Positions 8,919 to 21,392 of a stretch of DNA of 64,000 bases are shown piece by piece; position 1 is the first letter of the stretch, and every line of letters starts with the position of its first letter. Below the pieces are notes generated by a model. That model was not told the origin of the DNA and searched no databases. It saw nothing but the letters and a program-made list of their open reading frames with translations. The DNA lies in the NCBI GenBank assembly GCA_031253995.1, contig JAIRVG010000078.1:1-64000 (forward strand), read 5' to 3'. This DNA comes from Paucimonas sp. (GTDB lineage Bacteria > Pseudomonadota > Gammaproteobacteria > Pseudomonadales > Pseudomonadaceae). The position numbers were made by a program, and so were the translations under genes.

Positions 8919-11066
8919 TCAGACCTGGAAATGATCCATCAGGCTCTGCTGCTGGTTCGCCAGGCTGTTCAGCGCCTGGCTCACCCGCGCCGATTCCTCG
9001 GCCTGGTGCGACAGCGACTCGGTCACGTCGCGAATGGTCGCCACGTTGCCGCTGATCTCCTCGGCCACTGCGCTCTGTTCCTCGGCGGCACTGGCGATCT
9101 GCAGGTTCATGTCGGTGATCACCGCCACTGCCTCGCCGATCTGGCGCAACGCGGTCACCGCCTGGCCGACCTGCTCGACGCTGCCCTGGGCCTGGCGATG
9201 GCTGCTGTCCATCGCACCCACCACTTCGCGGGTACCGGCCTGCAACTGCTCGATCACCTGGCGGGTTTCCTCCACCGATTCCTGGGTGCGCCGGGCCAGG
9301 TTGCGCACCTCGTCGGCGACCACCGCGAAGCCGCGCCCGGCCTCGCCGGCACGGGCCGCCTCGATGGCCGCGTTGAGCGCCAGCAGGTTGGTCTGCTCGG
9401 CGATCGAACGGATCACCTCCAATACCGAACCGATCTTCTCGCTGTTCTCGGCAAGGCCTTCGACCTGGCCCATGGCGGTGTTCATGTTGGCCGCCAGCGA
9501 GTCGATGCTGTTGGTGGTCTGGTTGATCACCGTCAGGCCCTGGCGGGTCGCCTGGTCGACATCGCGAGCAGCCTGGGCGGCCTGCGACGCACTGCGGGCG
9601 ACATCATGGGCGGTGGCGCTCATCTCGTGGGAAGCGGTGGCCACCTGGTCGACCTGGCGATACTGCTGCTCCATGCCGGCGCTGGTCTGGCTGGCGATGG
9701 CCGAGGACTTGTCGGCGGTGTCGCGGGCGGCGTGCACCGACTGCTTCACCTCGGCGATGGTCGGTTGCAGCTTGTCGAGGAAGCGGTTGAACCAGCCGGC
9801 CAGCTCGCCCAGCTCGTCCTGCTTGCTGTAGGCCAGGCGGCTGGTGAGGTCGCCGTCGCCGCTGGCGATCTCGCGCAGGCGATGGGCCACATGGAGGATC
9901 GGCCGGGTCACGCCGCGGGCCAGCAGCCAGATCAGCAGCAGGCCGACCACGGCGGCCAGCAGGCCCAGGCCCAGTTCGATCACGGCACCGCTGGTGTTGC
10001 GCTGGTCGAGTTCCTGCTTGAGGGCTTCGGCCGGGCCGATCAGGGCACTTTCCGGCACGTCCAGCAGCACGCCCCAGGGCTTGGCGCCCGGGGTGGGGGA
10101 GAACGAGGCGAGGATCTTCAGGCGACCTTCATGCTGCACGCTGTGCAGCGTCTTGCCGTCGCCCAGCAGGCGCAGCAGTTCGGCGCCGGTGTCCTTGTCC
10201 ACTTCGCTCAGGCGCTGGGCCAGCTTGCTGGCATCCGGGCTGTAGCCGGCCAGCAGGCCGGCCGGGCTGATGATGCCGATCTGCGTCTGGCCGCCGTAGA
10301 GGTTGGCGCTGGCCTGCTTGCTCAGGGCCTGCAGGCTGTTCAGGTTGATGTCGATGGACAGGGTGGCAATCACCTTGTCGTCGACGATCAGCGGGAACAC
10401 GATGCTGGTCATCAGCACCTGCTGGCCGGCGATCTCGTAGAAATAGGGTTCGGTGATGCAGGTCTTGCGCGTGGTCCGCGGGCACACCGACCAGGTGTTG
10501 GCCGGCTCGCCGCTCGGGCCGATGCTGGTGTCGGCCATGTCGCGCTCGGGCAGGGCCATGGAGGTCAGCTGGCCCGGGGTCGGTTGCGACCAGTACAGGG
10601 CGAAGCGCCCGGTTTCGTTGCTGCCGATGGCTTCCTGGTTGGCGAACAGCTCGTCCTTGCCGTCCAGCGCGTTCGGCTCGAACACCAGCGACAGGCCGAG
10701 CAGGTCGGGGTTGGCCTGCAGCGCCGAGCGCACCTGGCGGGTCATGTCCTCGCGCAGGTCGAAGGCGTCGAGGAAGCGCTTTTCCGCCTGTTCGCGAAGG
10801 AACAGCACCTGGCGCGAGAACCCCGCACCGTACTGGTAGGCGTCCATGAACTGGCGGCGGATGCTCAGTGCCTGGACTTCGCCCTGGGACTCGATGCGGC
10901 CCTCGGCCGCTTCGGTGAGCATCTTCATGCTGCTGGCCTTCACCAGCTCCGTCGTGTGCTCCATGCGATACAGCGAAAGACCGACCAGCAGGGTGACGAT
11001 GCCAGCGAGGCACAGTCCGGCAAGCAGGGTGATCTTCCATTGGATGGAAAGCTGTCTGAGCGACAT
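8919..11066 (-). CDS. Methyl-accepting chemotaxis protein with dCache-type periplasmic domain
   Basis: N-terminal TM, long periplasmic region, HAMP, conserved [35 protein letters not shown]. Confidence 0.92.
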   Translation of the reverse strand: MSLRQLSIQWKITLLAGLCLAGIVTLLVGLSLYRMEHTTELVKASSMKMLTEAAEGRIESQGEVQALSIRRQFMDAYQYGAGFSRQVLFLREQAEKRFLDAFDLREDMTRQVRSALQANPDLLGLSLVFEPNALDGKDELFANQEAIGSNETGRFALYWSQPTPGQLTSMALPERDMADTSIGPSGEPANTWSVCPRTTRKTCITEPYFYEIAGQQVLMTSIVFPLIVDDKVIATLSIDINLNSLQALSKQASANLYGGQTQIGIISPAGLLAGYSPDASKLAQRLSEVDKDTGAELLRLLGDGKTLHSVQHEGRLKILASFSPTPGAKPWGVLLDVPESALIGPAEALKQELDQRNTSGAVIELGLGLLAAVVGLLLIWLLARGVTRPILHVAHRLREIASGDGDLTSRLAYSKQDELGELAGWFNRFLDKLQPTIAEVKQSVHAARDTADKSSAIASQTSAGMEQQYRQVDQVATASHEMSATAHDVARSASQAAQAARDVDQATRQGLTVINQTTNSIDSLAANMNTAMGQVEGLAENSEKIGSVLEVIRSIAEQTNLLALNAAIEAARAGEAGRGFAVVADEVRNLARRTQESVEETRQVIEQLQAGTREVVGAMDSSHRQAQGSVEQVGQAVTALRQIGEAVAVITDMNLQIASAAEEQSAVAEEISGNVATIRDVTESLSHQAEESARVSQALNSLANQQQSLMDHFQV

Positions 11067-11340
11067 TTGGCGAAATCCTTTGAACCAGAATAAAAAGACA
11101 CTGCCGACTTTAACGGCCGTTTCGCTTGTTTCTTTATTCAAACAGTCAATTGAATTGCGCCCTTTTCGTTCATTCAAGCGACCCCCGCACCAGCAGTGGG
11201 CGTTGCGCTTTGACAATGGGGGAGGCCTGCTTCAGAGTGGGCGCCTTCCAATAAAACATACCGTCATTCGGCCAGTGCCTGAGGGCAAAACTGTCGCCGA
11301 AGCTTTGGCTTTTCGTCTGTTTCCAAGGGGTTTCCAAGCA

Positions 11341-12660
11341 ATGAATGCAGTTATTGCCGCGGTCGGCATCATGCTGGTACTGAGCCTGTCCCGCGTGCAT
11401 GTGGTCATCGCCCTGATCATCGGCGCGCTGGTGGGCGGGCTGGTGGGTGGCCTGGGTATCGAAGGCACGCTCAAGGCCTTCAACGGCGGGCTGGGCGGGG
11501 GCGCCACGGTAGCGCTGTCCTACGCCTTGCTTGGCGCCTTCGCGGTGGCCATCGCCAAGTCCGGCCTGGCCCATGCCCTGGCCGATCGTGCCCTGGCGAT
11601 GTTCCATGGCCAGAGCGAAGGCCAGGGGCGCCGGGTCAAGTGGCTGCTGGTGGGGCTGATGCTGGTGGTGGCGATTTCCTCGCAGAACATCCTGCCGATC
11701 CACATCGCCTTCATTCCGCTGCTGGTGCCGCCGCTGCTCTACGTGCTGACCCGCCTGCAGATCGACCGGCGCCTGGTGGCCTGCGTCATCACCTTCGGCC
11801 TGATCACCCCGTACATGTTCCTGCCGGTGGGTTTCGGCAACATCTTCCTCAACGAGATCCTCCTGGCCAACGTCGCCCGCAGCGGCGTGGACATCAGCGG
11901 CGTCAACGTCACCCACGCCATGGCTATCCCGGCCGCCGGCATGCTCGCCGGGCTGCTGATCGCGGTGTTCTTCAGCTATCGCAAGAAGCGCGTCTATGAC
12001 CTGGAGAAGATCGAGCAGGTCGAGCAGGTGGCGGTCAGCTACAACCCGCTGACCCTGGTGGTGGCGGGGTGCGCGATTGCCGCGGCCTTCGTCATCCAGC
12101 TGTGGCTGGACTCGATGATCATCGGCGCCCTGGTCGGCTTCCTGATCTTCTCGGTATCCGGCATCGTGCGCTGGAAGGACACCGACAGCCTGTTCACCGA
12201 AGGCATGAAGATGATGGCGATGATCGGCTTCATCATGATCGCCGCCTCCGGCTTCGCCGAGGTGATGAAAGCCACCGGTGAAGTGAAGACCCTGGTGGAA
12301 GCCTCGGCGGTGTGGATCGACCACAGCAAGGGCATCGGCGCGCTGCTGATGTTGCTGGTGGGCTTGCTGGTGACCATGGGCATCGGCTCGTCGTTTTCCA
12401 CGGTGCCGATCCTCGCGGCGATCTTCGTGCCGCTGTGCGTGCAACTGGGCTTCGATCCGCTGGCCATCGTGTGCATCGTCGGCACCGCCGGGGCGCTGGG
12501 GGATGCCGGGTCGCCGGCGTCGGACTCGACCCTCGGGCCGACCTCGGGGCTGAACGTCGATGGCCAGCACCACCATATCTGGGACACGGTGGTGCCGACC
12601 TTCATCCACTACAACCTGCCGCTGCTGGCAGCGGGGTGGGTGGCGGCGATGGTGTTGTAA
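11341..12660 (+). CDS. Na+/H+ antiporter family protein (NhaC/GntP-like permease)
   Basis: Multiple hydrophobic helices; [25 protein letters not shown] motif. Confidence 0.75.
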   Translation: MNAVIAAVGIMLVLSLSRVHVVIALIIGALVGGLVGGLGIEGTLKAFNGGLGGGATVALSYALLGAFAVAIAKSGLAHALADRALAMFHGQSEGQGRRVKWLLVGLMLVVAISSQNILPIHIAFIPLLVPPLLYVLTRLQIDRRLVACVITFGLITPYMFLPVGFGNIFLNEILLANVARSGVDISGVNVTHAMAIPAAGMLAGLLIAVFFSYRKKRVYDLEKIEQVEQVAVSYNPLTLVVAGCAIAAAFVIQLWLDSMIIGALVGFLIFSVSGIVRWKDTDSLFTEGMKMMAMIGFIMIAASGFAEVMKATGEVKTLVEASAVWIDHSKGIGALLMLLVGLLVTMGIGSSFSTVPILAAIFVPLCVQLGFDPLAIVCIVGTAGALGDAGSPASDSTLGPTSGLNVDGQHHHIWDTVVPTFIHYNLPLLAAGWVAAMVL

Positions 12661-12706
12661 ATCAGTCGGGCGGGCAGCGCGGACTTTGTGGGAGCGGGTC
12701 CGCTCT

Positions 12707-13723
12707 TCAGCCTTTCTTCGGCGGCGGCGAGATCCGGTTCAGCACCGTATCGCCGTTCTTGTCCTGGGTCAGGTACACCGGCAGCACCTTGGGCAAGGTG
12801 CGCACCAGGCGCTTGACGTCGCGGGTGTTGTAGATGCCGCTGATACGCACGCTGCCGGTGCTGGCGTCGGCCAGGCGCAGCGGGCTGTCGAGGTAGCGGT
12901 TGATCAGCGGCAGGGCCTGGTCGAGGGTGAGGTTGTCGATCACCAGCTTGCCGTTGCGCCAGGCCAGGCTGGAGTCGTTGGCGTAGGTCTGGTTCAGGCT
13001 CGGTTCGAGGTCGCCGGCCTGGTAGCTGGCCTGCATGCCCGGGCCGAGACGATAACCGCTGCCCAGCTTGAAGCTTTCGCTGCTGACCAGCACCGAACCT
13101 TCCACCAGGGTCACCTTGACCTGGTCGCGGTACTTCCACACGTTGAACTGGGTCCCGGTCACCTGGGTCTGGCCACTGCCGGCACGGACCACGAACGGGT
13201 GCTGGACATCATGATGAACCTTGAAGAACGCCTCGCCCTTGCTCAGGGTGACCCGGCGCTCGTCCTTGTAACGCAGGTAGCGCAACGAGGTGCCGAGGTT
13301 CAGCTCGACTTCGCTGCCGTCGCCGAGGGTGACGGTCATGCGGCTGTCGGTGCTTTCCACCGACTGGTAGTCGTTGGGCAGCCAGCCCTGGTCCCAGCCG
13401 ATCCAGCCGGCCAGCGGCAGGGCCAGCAGGGTGATCACCGCCGCCGAGGCATAGTGCCGCGCACGCTGGGGCTGGCGCCGTGGCCTCACCGGCAAATGCA
13501 GGATCTGCGCAGGGACGGGAGGGCGGGGCAGGTGGTCGGCAGTGACCCAGATTTCCTGCATCGCCTGGTATTCCTGGCGGTGCAGCTGGCTCGCGGTGAG
13601 CCATTGCTCGAATTCGGCGTGTTCCTGTTCAGTGCAGTCTTCAGCGTGCAAGCGCATGCACCAATGCGCGGCGGCATCGGTGATGGCATTCAACTCGTCA
13701 TCGCTGGGGCTGACCTGATTCAT
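12707..13723 (-). CDS. FecR-family anti-sigma/sensor protein
   Basis: DUF4880-like N-term AAHWCMRLHAEDCTEQEHAEFEQWLTAS, TM, VTLGDGSEVELNLGTSLRY FecR motif. Confidence 0.88.
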   Translation of the reverse strand: MNQVSPSDDELNAITDAAAHWCMRLHAEDCTEQEHAEFEQWLTASQLHRQEYQAMQEIWVTADHLPRPPVPAQILHLPVRPRRQPQRARHYASAAVITLLALPLAGWIGWDQGWLPNDYQSVESTDSRMTVTLGDGSEVELNLGTSLRYLRYKDERRVTLSKGEAFFKVHHDVQHPFVVRAGSGQTQVTGTQFNVWKYRDQVKVTLVEGSVLVSSESFKLGSGYRLGPGMQASYQAGDLEPSLNQTYANDSSLAWRNGKLVIDNLTLDQALPLINRYLDSPLRLADASTGSVRISGIYNTRDVKRLVRTLPKVLPVYLTQDKNGDTVLNRISPPPKKG

Positions 13724-13853
13724 TGAGACTCCCGGTTTTGGCCATTCTACCCTCGCGCGGCAGGGTGCAGGAACCGAGATCATGGCGAATCACTATCAGT
13801 TGTGTGATTTATTTGCAGGAAATCCCCTACAAAATCGATTTTTCCCGCACAAA

Positions 13854-13868
13854 CCGACCAATGGTCGG
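13854..13868. promoter_or_regulatory. Palindrome CCGACC-AAT-GGTCGG (possible TetR-type operator)
   Basis: Perfect 6-bp arms in the intergenic region upstream of fecR-like gene. Confidence 0.35.
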
Positions 13869-13897
13869 AAAAAACCGGCGAGTGCGTTGCTCGCCGG
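13869..13897 (-). terminator. Terminator downstream of acyl-CoA dehydrogenase
   Basis: CCGGCGAG-N7-CTCGCCGG stem with a T tract on the minus strand. Confidence 0.75.
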
Positions 13898-13910
13898 CTT
13901 TCGCCAAGGC

Positions 13911-15683
<1,773 letters not shown>

Positions 15684-15708
15684 GGTTCTCGTATATAAGG
15701 AAGAAGGG

Positions 15709-17331
15709 TCAGAGCGCCTTGGCCCAGTCGCGCAGCAGGTACTTCTGGATCTTGCCCGTGGAGGTCTTGGGCAGTTCGCGGAATACCACGGTCTTGGGCA
15801 GCTTGAAGCCGGCCAGGTGCTCGCGGCAGAAGGCGATGATCTCGGCCTCGCGGGTGTCCTCGAAGCCGGGCTTGAGGGTGATCCAGGCGCAGGGCGTCTC
15901 GCCCCATTTCTCGTCCGGGCGGGCGACCACCGCGGCTTCCAGCACCGCCGGGTGACGGTAGAGGGTGTCTTCCACCTCGATGGTGGAGATGTTCTCGCCG
16001 CCGGAAATGATGATGTCCTTGAGCCGGTCCTTGATCTCGACGTAGCCGTCGGGGTGGCATACCGCCAGGTCGCCGGTATGGAACCAGCCGCCGCGGAAGG
16101 CTTCGGCGGTGGCCTCGGGGTTCTTCAGGTAGCCCTTCATCACCGTGTTGCCGCGCATGAAGATCTCGCCCAGGGTGTTGCCGTCGCGAGCCACCGGTTC
16201 GAGGGTCTGCGGGTCGGCGACCATCAGGCCTTCCAGGGTGGCGTAGCGCACGCCCTGGCGCGACTTGATCCGCGCCCGTTCCTGCAGCGGTTTCTCATCC
16301 CACTCGGCATGCCAGGCGCACACCGTCACCGGCCCGTAGACCTCGGTCAGGCCGTAGACATGGGTGACCTTGATGCCCATCTCCTCGACCGCGCCGATCA
16401 CCTTGGCTGGCGGCGCGGCGCCAGCGACCATGGCGTTGACCGGGTGGTCGATGGCAGCCTTGGCCGAGTCCGGCATGTTGATCAGCGCGTTGAGCACGAT
16501 CGGCGCGCCGCACAGGTGGCTGACCTGGTGCTCGCGGATCAGGGTGAGGATCTTCTGCGGATCGACCCGGCGCAGGAACACATGGGTGCCGGCCAGCGCA
16601 GTGACGGTCCAGGGGTAGCACCAGCCGTTGCAGTGGAACATCGGCAGGGTCCACAGGTACACCGGGTGGTTGCCCATAGCCCAGGTCATCTGGTTGCCCA
16701 GGGAGTTGAGGTAGGCGCCACGGTGGTGATAGACCACGCCCTTGGGGTTGCCGGTGGTGCCGGAGGTGTAGTTCAGCGAGATCGCCTGCCACTCGTCCTC
16801 CGGCCACTGCCAGGCGAATTCCGGGTCGCCCTCGGCGAGGAAGGCCTCGTAGTCCAGCTCGCTGACCGCGCAGCCTTCGCCGTACTCGGGGTCGTCGACA
16901 TCCACCACCAGCGGCGGATGGGCCATGAGTTTCAGGGCTGCGGCGATCACCTTGTGGAACTCGCGGTCGGTGATCAGCACCTTGGCCTCGCCGTGTTCCA
17001 GCATGAAGGCGATGGCTTCGGCGTCGAGGCGCACGTTGAGGGCATTGAGCACGGCGCCGATCATCGGCACGCCGAAGTGCGCTTCGAGCATCGCCGGGAT
17101 GTTGGGCAGCATCACCGCCACCGTGTCGCCCTGGCCGATGCCGCGGCCGGCGAGGGCGCTGGCGAGACGGCGGGAGCGCTGGTAGGTTTCCCGCCAGTTG
17201 CGCCGGATCGAACCGTGGATCACTGCGGGGTAGTCGCCATAGACGGCGGCGGTGCGTTCGATGAAGCTCAGCGGGGTGAGGGCGACGTGATTGACAGCGG
17301 CGGGCTGCAGGCCCTGGGAGAAGATCGACAT
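15709..17331 (-). CDS. AMP-dependent acyl-CoA synthetase (DmdB-like)
   Basis: LNYTSGTTGNPKGVVYHHRGAYL AMP-binding motif; GWFHTGDLAVCHPDGYVEIKDRLKDIIISGGENIS. Confidence 0.92.
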   Translation of the reverse strand: MSIFSQGLQPAAVNHVALTPLSFIERTAAVYGDYPAVIHGSIRRNWRETYQRSRRLASALAGRGIGQGDTVAVMLPNIPAMLEAHFGVPMIGAVLNALNVRLDAEAIAFMLEHGEAKVLITDREFHKVIAAALKLMAHPPLVVDVDDPEYGEGCAVSELDYEAFLAEGDPEFAWQWPEDEWQAISLNYTSGTTGNPKGVVYHHRGAYLNSLGNQMTWAMGNHPVYLWTLPMFHCNGWCYPWTVTALAGTHVFLRRVDPQKILTLIREHQVSHLCGAPIVLNALINMPDSAKAAIDHPVNAMVAGAAPPAKVIGAVEEMGIKVTHVYGLTEVYGPVTVCAWHAEWDEKPLQERARIKSRQGVRYATLEGLMVADPQTLEPVARDGNTLGEIFMRGNTVMKGYLKNPEATAEAFRGGWFHTGDLAVCHPDGYVEIKDRLKDIIISGGENISTIEVEDTLYRHPAVLEAAVVARPDEKWGETPCAWITLKPGFEDTREAEIIAFCREHLAGFKLPKTVVFRELPKTSTGKIQKYLLRDWAKAL

Positions 17332-17535
17332 GAAAGCGTCCTGTGCAGGAGGCAGCCCGCGCCGAAGCGCCTGCTGAAACCTCCGATGGCTGATTGTTAG
17401 CTCTGATCAGGTTTCGTGGAACGGCTCACGGGGGGCCGGTTCCGGTGATGCTATTTTTACGCTGTTCGCCATGTTACCTGGAAGATAGACTATAGCAATA
17501 TGGTACAAATACTATAAAACGCCGGAGCCATTGCT

Positions 17536-19332
17536 GTGACCCTGATTCCCTCGGCCTTGCTCGACAAGGACCCGCAGCCCTCGCTGCTGCTCGATGCCGG
17601 TGCCGTGCTGCGCGCGGCCAACCCGGCCATGCTCGCCGAACTCAATGGCTGGCCGGCGCAAAGCCTGGCGCTGCTGCTGCCGGCCAACCATGCCGCGCTG
17701 GTCAGCGCCTGCCTCGGCCAGCAGCGGGCGATCAGCGATGTGGAAAGCCAGGCCGGCGAGCGCATCCTTCTCTGGACCTTCATTCCAGCGGGGGCGGACC
17801 AGGTCATCGCCCGCTGCCGCGACGCTACCAGCGAGCGCCGCGCCGAGCGCGAGGCGGCCCAGGCCCGGCGCCTGTACCGGCTGATCACCGAGAACACCAC
17901 CGACCTGATTTCCCGGCACACCCCCGACGGCTGCTTCCTCGATGCCTCGCCGGCGTCGTACCGCCTGCTCGGCTACTGGCCGGAAGAGCTGCGTGGCGTG
18001 CCGGTGCAGTCGCTGCTGCATCCCCACGATTGCCGCCAGTACCTGGCCCAGGCCTCGGCGGCGCTGGAGCGCGACGGCTACCAGACCATGACCTGCCGGG
18101 TTCGCCACCGTGATGGCCGCGATCTCTGGTTCGAGATCGCCAGCCGCGCCATCCGCGAGACCTACACCGGGGCGGTGGTGGAGATCGTCAGCGTTTCCCG
18201 GGATATCAGCGTGCGCATCGAGGCCCAGGAAAACCGCCGGCGCCTGGCCGAAGTGGTGGAAGCCAACACCGACCTGGTGCTGTTCACCGACCCGGAAGGG
18301 CGCCTCACCTACCTCAACCGTTCGGCCCGGCGAGCCCTGGGCCTGACCGATGTGGAGGTGGTGCCGCCGCTGCGCGAACTGCTCGACGGCGAGGCCCAGC
18401 AGCGTCTCGACGACGAAGGCTGGCTGTGCGCCGAGCGTGACGGCGTCTGGCAGTGCGAGGCGCGCCTGGCACCCTACGACGATGGCGCGGCGTTTCCTGT
18501 GTCGCTGGTGCTGCTGGCGCACCGGGCCACGGGCGGCGAGCGCTACTACTCACTGGTGGCCCGCGACATGACCGAGCGCGAACTGCGCGAGACCCAGCAA
18601 CGCCGCCACCAGGACGAACTGGCCCACACCGCGCGCCTGGTGACCCTGGGCGAGCTGGCCTCGGGCATCGCCCACGAGATCAACCAGCCGCTGGCCGCCG
18701 TGCTCAACTACGCCGGCGCCAGCCAGCGCTACCTGCGCACCCTGGAGAGTGATCCCCAGGCTGCCGGCCGGGTCGCCCAGGGTTTGCAGCGGATCAGCGA
18801 ACAGGCGACCCACGCCGCCGAAGTGATCAAGCGCTTGCGTGCCTTCCTGCGCAAGGAACCGCGGCGCCTGCAAGCCTTGTCCGTCGCCGCGGTGGCGCGG
18901 GAAGCGGTGCGCCTGTGCGCCTGGGAAGCCAACCAGGCGCAGGTGACGATCGAGCAGCGAATGACGGACAATCTGCCGCCGGTCTACGCCGACCGGGTGC
19001 TGCTGGAACAGGTCCTGCTCAACCTCCTGCGCAATGCCATCGACGCCAACCGCGAGTGCCAGCCCGGACAGCCGTCGCGGGTACTGCTGTGTGGCGAGCA
19101 GGAAGGCGGGCGCCTGCTGGTGCGGGTGATCGACCAGGGGCCGGGGGTGGCGCCGGAGCAACTGGACGGCATTTTCACCCCGTTCACCACCAGCAAGCCG
19201 GAAGGGCTGGGGCTTGGCCTGAGCATGAGCCGCAGCATCGTCGAAGGTTTCGGCGGCACCCTCACGGCCAGTCCGGGGGAAGGCGGGGGATTGATTCTGA
19301 ACTGTCGGCTGGCGCCGGCGGCGAGTGTTTGA
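17536..19332 (+). CDS. PAS-domain sensor histidine kinase
   Basis: GTG start; PAS segments, LGELASGIAHEINQPLAAVLNYA H-box, GPGVAPEQLDGIFTPFTTSKPEGLGLGLSMSRSIV. Confidence 0.9.
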   Translation: MTLIPSALLDKDPQPSLLLDAGAVLRAANPAMLAELNGWPAQSLALLLPANHAALVSACLGQQRAISDVESQAGERILLWTFIPAGADQVIARCRDATSERRAEREAAQARRLYRLITENTTDLISRHTPDGCFLDASPASYRLLGYWPEELRGVPVQSLLHPHDCRQYLAQASAALERDGYQTMTCRVRHRDGRDLWFEIASRAIRETYTGAVVEIVSVSRDISVRIEAQENRRRLAEVVEANTDLVLFTDPEGRLTYLNRSARRALGLTDVEVVPPLRELLDGEAQQRLDDEGWLCAERDGVWQCEARLAPYDDGAAFPVSLVLLAHRATGGERYYSLVARDMTERELRETQQRRHQDELAHTARLVTLGELASGIAHEINQPLAAVLNYAGASQRYLRTLESDPQAAGRVAQGLQRISEQATHAAEVIKRLRAFLRKEPRRLQALSVAAVAREAVRLCAWEANQAQVTIEQRMTDNLPPVYADRVLLEQVLLNLLRNAIDANRECQPGQPSRVLLCGEQEGGRLLVRVIDQGPGVAPEQLDGIFTPFTTSKPEGLGLGLSMSRSIVEGFGGTLTASPGEGGGLILNCRLAPAASV

Positions 19333-19346
19333 ACCGAGGATTTTTC

Positions 19347-19973
19347 ATGCAGGAACCAAAGGTCTATGTGGTCGATGACGACCAGGGCATGCTCGACTCC
19401 ACGGTCTGGCTGCTGGAGTCGGTGGGCCTGGAGGCGTTGCCTTTCACCAGTGGCCAGGCGTTTCTCGATGCCTGCGACGGTGACCTGCCGGCCTGCGTCC
19501 TGCTCGATGTGCGCATGCCCGGGATGGGTGGCTTGAGCGTGCAGGAAGCGTTGCGGGCGCGGGGTATCGAGTTGCCGGTGATCTTCGTCAGCGGGCATGC
19601 CGACGTGCCGATCGTGGTGCGGGCGTTCAAGGCCGGGGCCTGCGATTTCATCGAGAAGCCGTACAACGACCAGATGCTCCTGGACAGCGTGCAGGAGGCG
19701 TTGGGGCGTTCGTCGAAGGTCCAGGTCGGCAGCCGCCAGCGCGAGGCGGTGCAGGCGCGGATCGACAGCCTTACCCCGCGCGAGCGCGATGTGTTCGTGC
19801 CGTTGGTGCGGGGTTATACCAATCGGGAGATTGCCGAGCAGTTGGAAGTCAGCGTGAAGACGGTGGACCTTTACCGGTCGCGGGTGATGAAGCGGATGCA
19901 GGCCGAGCATTTGCCGGAACTGGTGGGGATGGCGATCGGGTGTGGGGTGGTGGATCCGTTGCAGCTGCGCTGA
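19347..19973 (+). CDS. FixJ-type response regulator (REC + LuxR HTH)
   Basis: VYVVDDDQGMLDSTVWLLES...VLLDVRMPGMGGL; LTPRERDVFVPLVRGYTNREIAEQLEVSVKTVDLYRSRVMKRM. Confidence 0.92.
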   Translation: MQEPKVYVVDDDQGMLDSTVWLLESVGLEALPFTSGQAFLDACDGDLPACVLLDVRMPGMGGLSVQEALRARGIELPVIFVSGHADVPIVVRAFKAGACDFIEKPYNDQMLLDSVQEALGRSSKVQVGSRQREAVQARIDSLTPRERDVFVPLVRGYTNREIAEQLEVSVKTVDLYRSRVMKRMQAEHLPELVGMAIGCGVVDPLQLR

Positions 19974-19974
19974 G

Positions 19975-20052
19975 AAGCCAGCTCCCACAGGGACCGCACC
20001 GCTTGCAAGGGCAGCGGAGAACCTGTGGGAGCTGGCTTGCCAGCGATGAGGC
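19975..20052. repeat. REP-type inverted pair
   Basis: AAGCCAGCTCCCACAGG ... CCTGTGGGAGCTGGCTTGCCAGCGATGAGG. Confidence 0.8.
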
Positions 20053-20071
20053 CCTCAAGGGCAATGAGGAT

Positions 20072-20392
20072 TCAGGACCTGCGCCCCAGCAACAACCCGA
20101 TCACCAGCCCGAACCCCGCCGAAATCGCCACCGTCTGCCACGGATGGCCACCAATGTAGCTCTCGGTGGCATCCACCACCGGGCGAGCCTTTTCACGCAC
20201 GCTGCCCACGGCATGGCTGGCCTGCTTCAGCTTCAGGCGTAGCTGCTCGCGCAGGGTCTCGGCGTCTTCGCCGATCAGCGCGGCGCTGTCGTTGAGCAGC
20301 TTCTCCGACTCCTCGATCAACGCCTGCAACTCGCTGAACGCCTGGTCCTTGATCTGCTCGCTATCGCTGTGATGCGTGGTTTTCCTGGCCAT
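20072..20392 (-). CDS. DUF883 / ElaB-YqjD family inner-membrane protein
   Basis: Amphipathic helix then SYIGGHPWQTVAISAGFGLVIGLLLGRR C-terminal tail anchor. Confidence 0.85.
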   Translation of the reverse strand: MARKTTHHSDSEQIKDQAFSELQALIEESEKLLNDSAALIGEDAETLREQLRLKLKQASHAVGSVREKARPVVDATESYIGGHPWQTVAISAGFGLVIGLLLGRRS

Positions 20393-20525
20393 CTGCGCTT
20401 CCTCGGATTAAATGATCGTTCGTCCTGAATGGATGCCCGCCGGTACGGAAAGTTGCAGTGGTTTGCCGGGCATCGGCGGCTACAGTGTAAGATAGCGCCC
20501 ATTTTCACGTGGCAGGAATTACCCC

Positions 20526-20792
20526 ATGAGTTTCAATCTGGCCAACAAGAGCTTCGCCGAACGGGCCGAGATCGAAGACGAAAAGGCCCGGCTTTTCGAG
20601 CTGTGGCAGACCAACCTGGCCAAGGCCAAGGGCGAGGCCGCCCGGCTGATCGGCGAGAAGCCGCGGCGCAAGGGCAAGTGGGCGGAATGGGTGCGTGCCG
20701 AGCTGGACACCATGTCGCCGCCGGAGTACGCCAACATGGTGCGTGGCGAAGTCAACAAGCTGATGGCGGCGGCCAGCGCCGGCAAGGCCTGA
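20526..20792 (+). CDS. Conserved hypothetical small basic protein
   Basis: Good ORF with AGGAATTACCCC upstream; MSFNLANKSFAERAEIEDEKARLFELWQTN. Confidence 0.6.
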   Translation: MSFNLANKSFAERAEIEDEKARLFELWQTNLAKAKGEAARLIGEKPRRKGKWAEWVRAELDTMSPPEYANMVRGEVNKLMAAASAGKA

Positions 20793-20795
20793 TCC

Positions 20796-21266
20796 TCAGC
20801 GCGGCAACTCGAAGGTGCCACGGTCGCGGAAGCGCACGCTGCCGAAGGCACCGCCGGCCAGCTTGCCGTGGACCTCGTAGGGCATGCCGTCGAGGCTGTC
20901 CATCCGGCTCAGACCCAGGGCCTGGCGCAGCACCGAAAACGCCGTGATGCTCACCGGCACCACCAACACCTCCTCGCTGAACCGCTCGATGCGGCCCTGC
21001 TGGTTGCTGACCCCGGCGGCCAGCGGCTGGCCGTTCACCTCCAGGTTCAGGGCCAGGCCGTTGTAGTCGATCGGCGTTTCGTTGGGGTTCTGCACCCGCA
21101 GCTTCACCGCCATGCGCACCTCAAGGTCCTGGCCGGGCAGCGGATCGATGCCGATCACATTGATGTTCACCGGGTCGCGACCCTGGAACAGGGCGCAGGC
21201 CGACAGGGCCAGGACCATGAGCAGGCCGGCAGCATTGCGCAACAAGCGGGAAAGGCGGGCGGGCAT
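20796..21266 (-). CDS. LEA type 2 family lipoprotein
   Basis: Lipobox MVLALSACALF; VKLRVQNPNETPIDYNGLALNLEVNGQPLAAGVS. Confidence 0.8.
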   Translation of the reverse strand: MPARLSRLLRNAAGLLMVLALSACALFQGRDPVNINVIGIDPLPGQDLEVRMAVKLRVQNPNETPIDYNGLALNLEVNGQPLAAGVSNQQGRIERFSEEVLVVPVSITAFSVLRQALGLSRMDSLDGMPYEVHGKLAGGAFGSVRFRDRGTFELPR

Positions 21267-21343
21267 CGGGGGATCTCCGGGAAAGCAGTGCCCGTGAGTG
21301 TGGCAAATGCACGGCGGCGTTGAAAGTCGGACGCGAATTGAAA

Positions 21344-21368
21344 GATACTCCTTCTCATTCACGTTATC
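21344..21368. promoter_or_regulatory. Candidate Fur box upstream of ECF sigma gene
   Basis: GATACTCCTTCTCATTCACGTTATC; partial match to GATAATGATAATCATTATC. Confidence 0.4.
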
Positions 21369-21392
21369 TTTCAGCGGCGACCCTACCCACTC

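Noticed and set aside
8607-11093. 828-aa plus-strand ORF over the chemoreceptor
   Set aside because: Low-complexity antisense translation (H/Q/G/A-rich) of the MCP gene; not a real protein.
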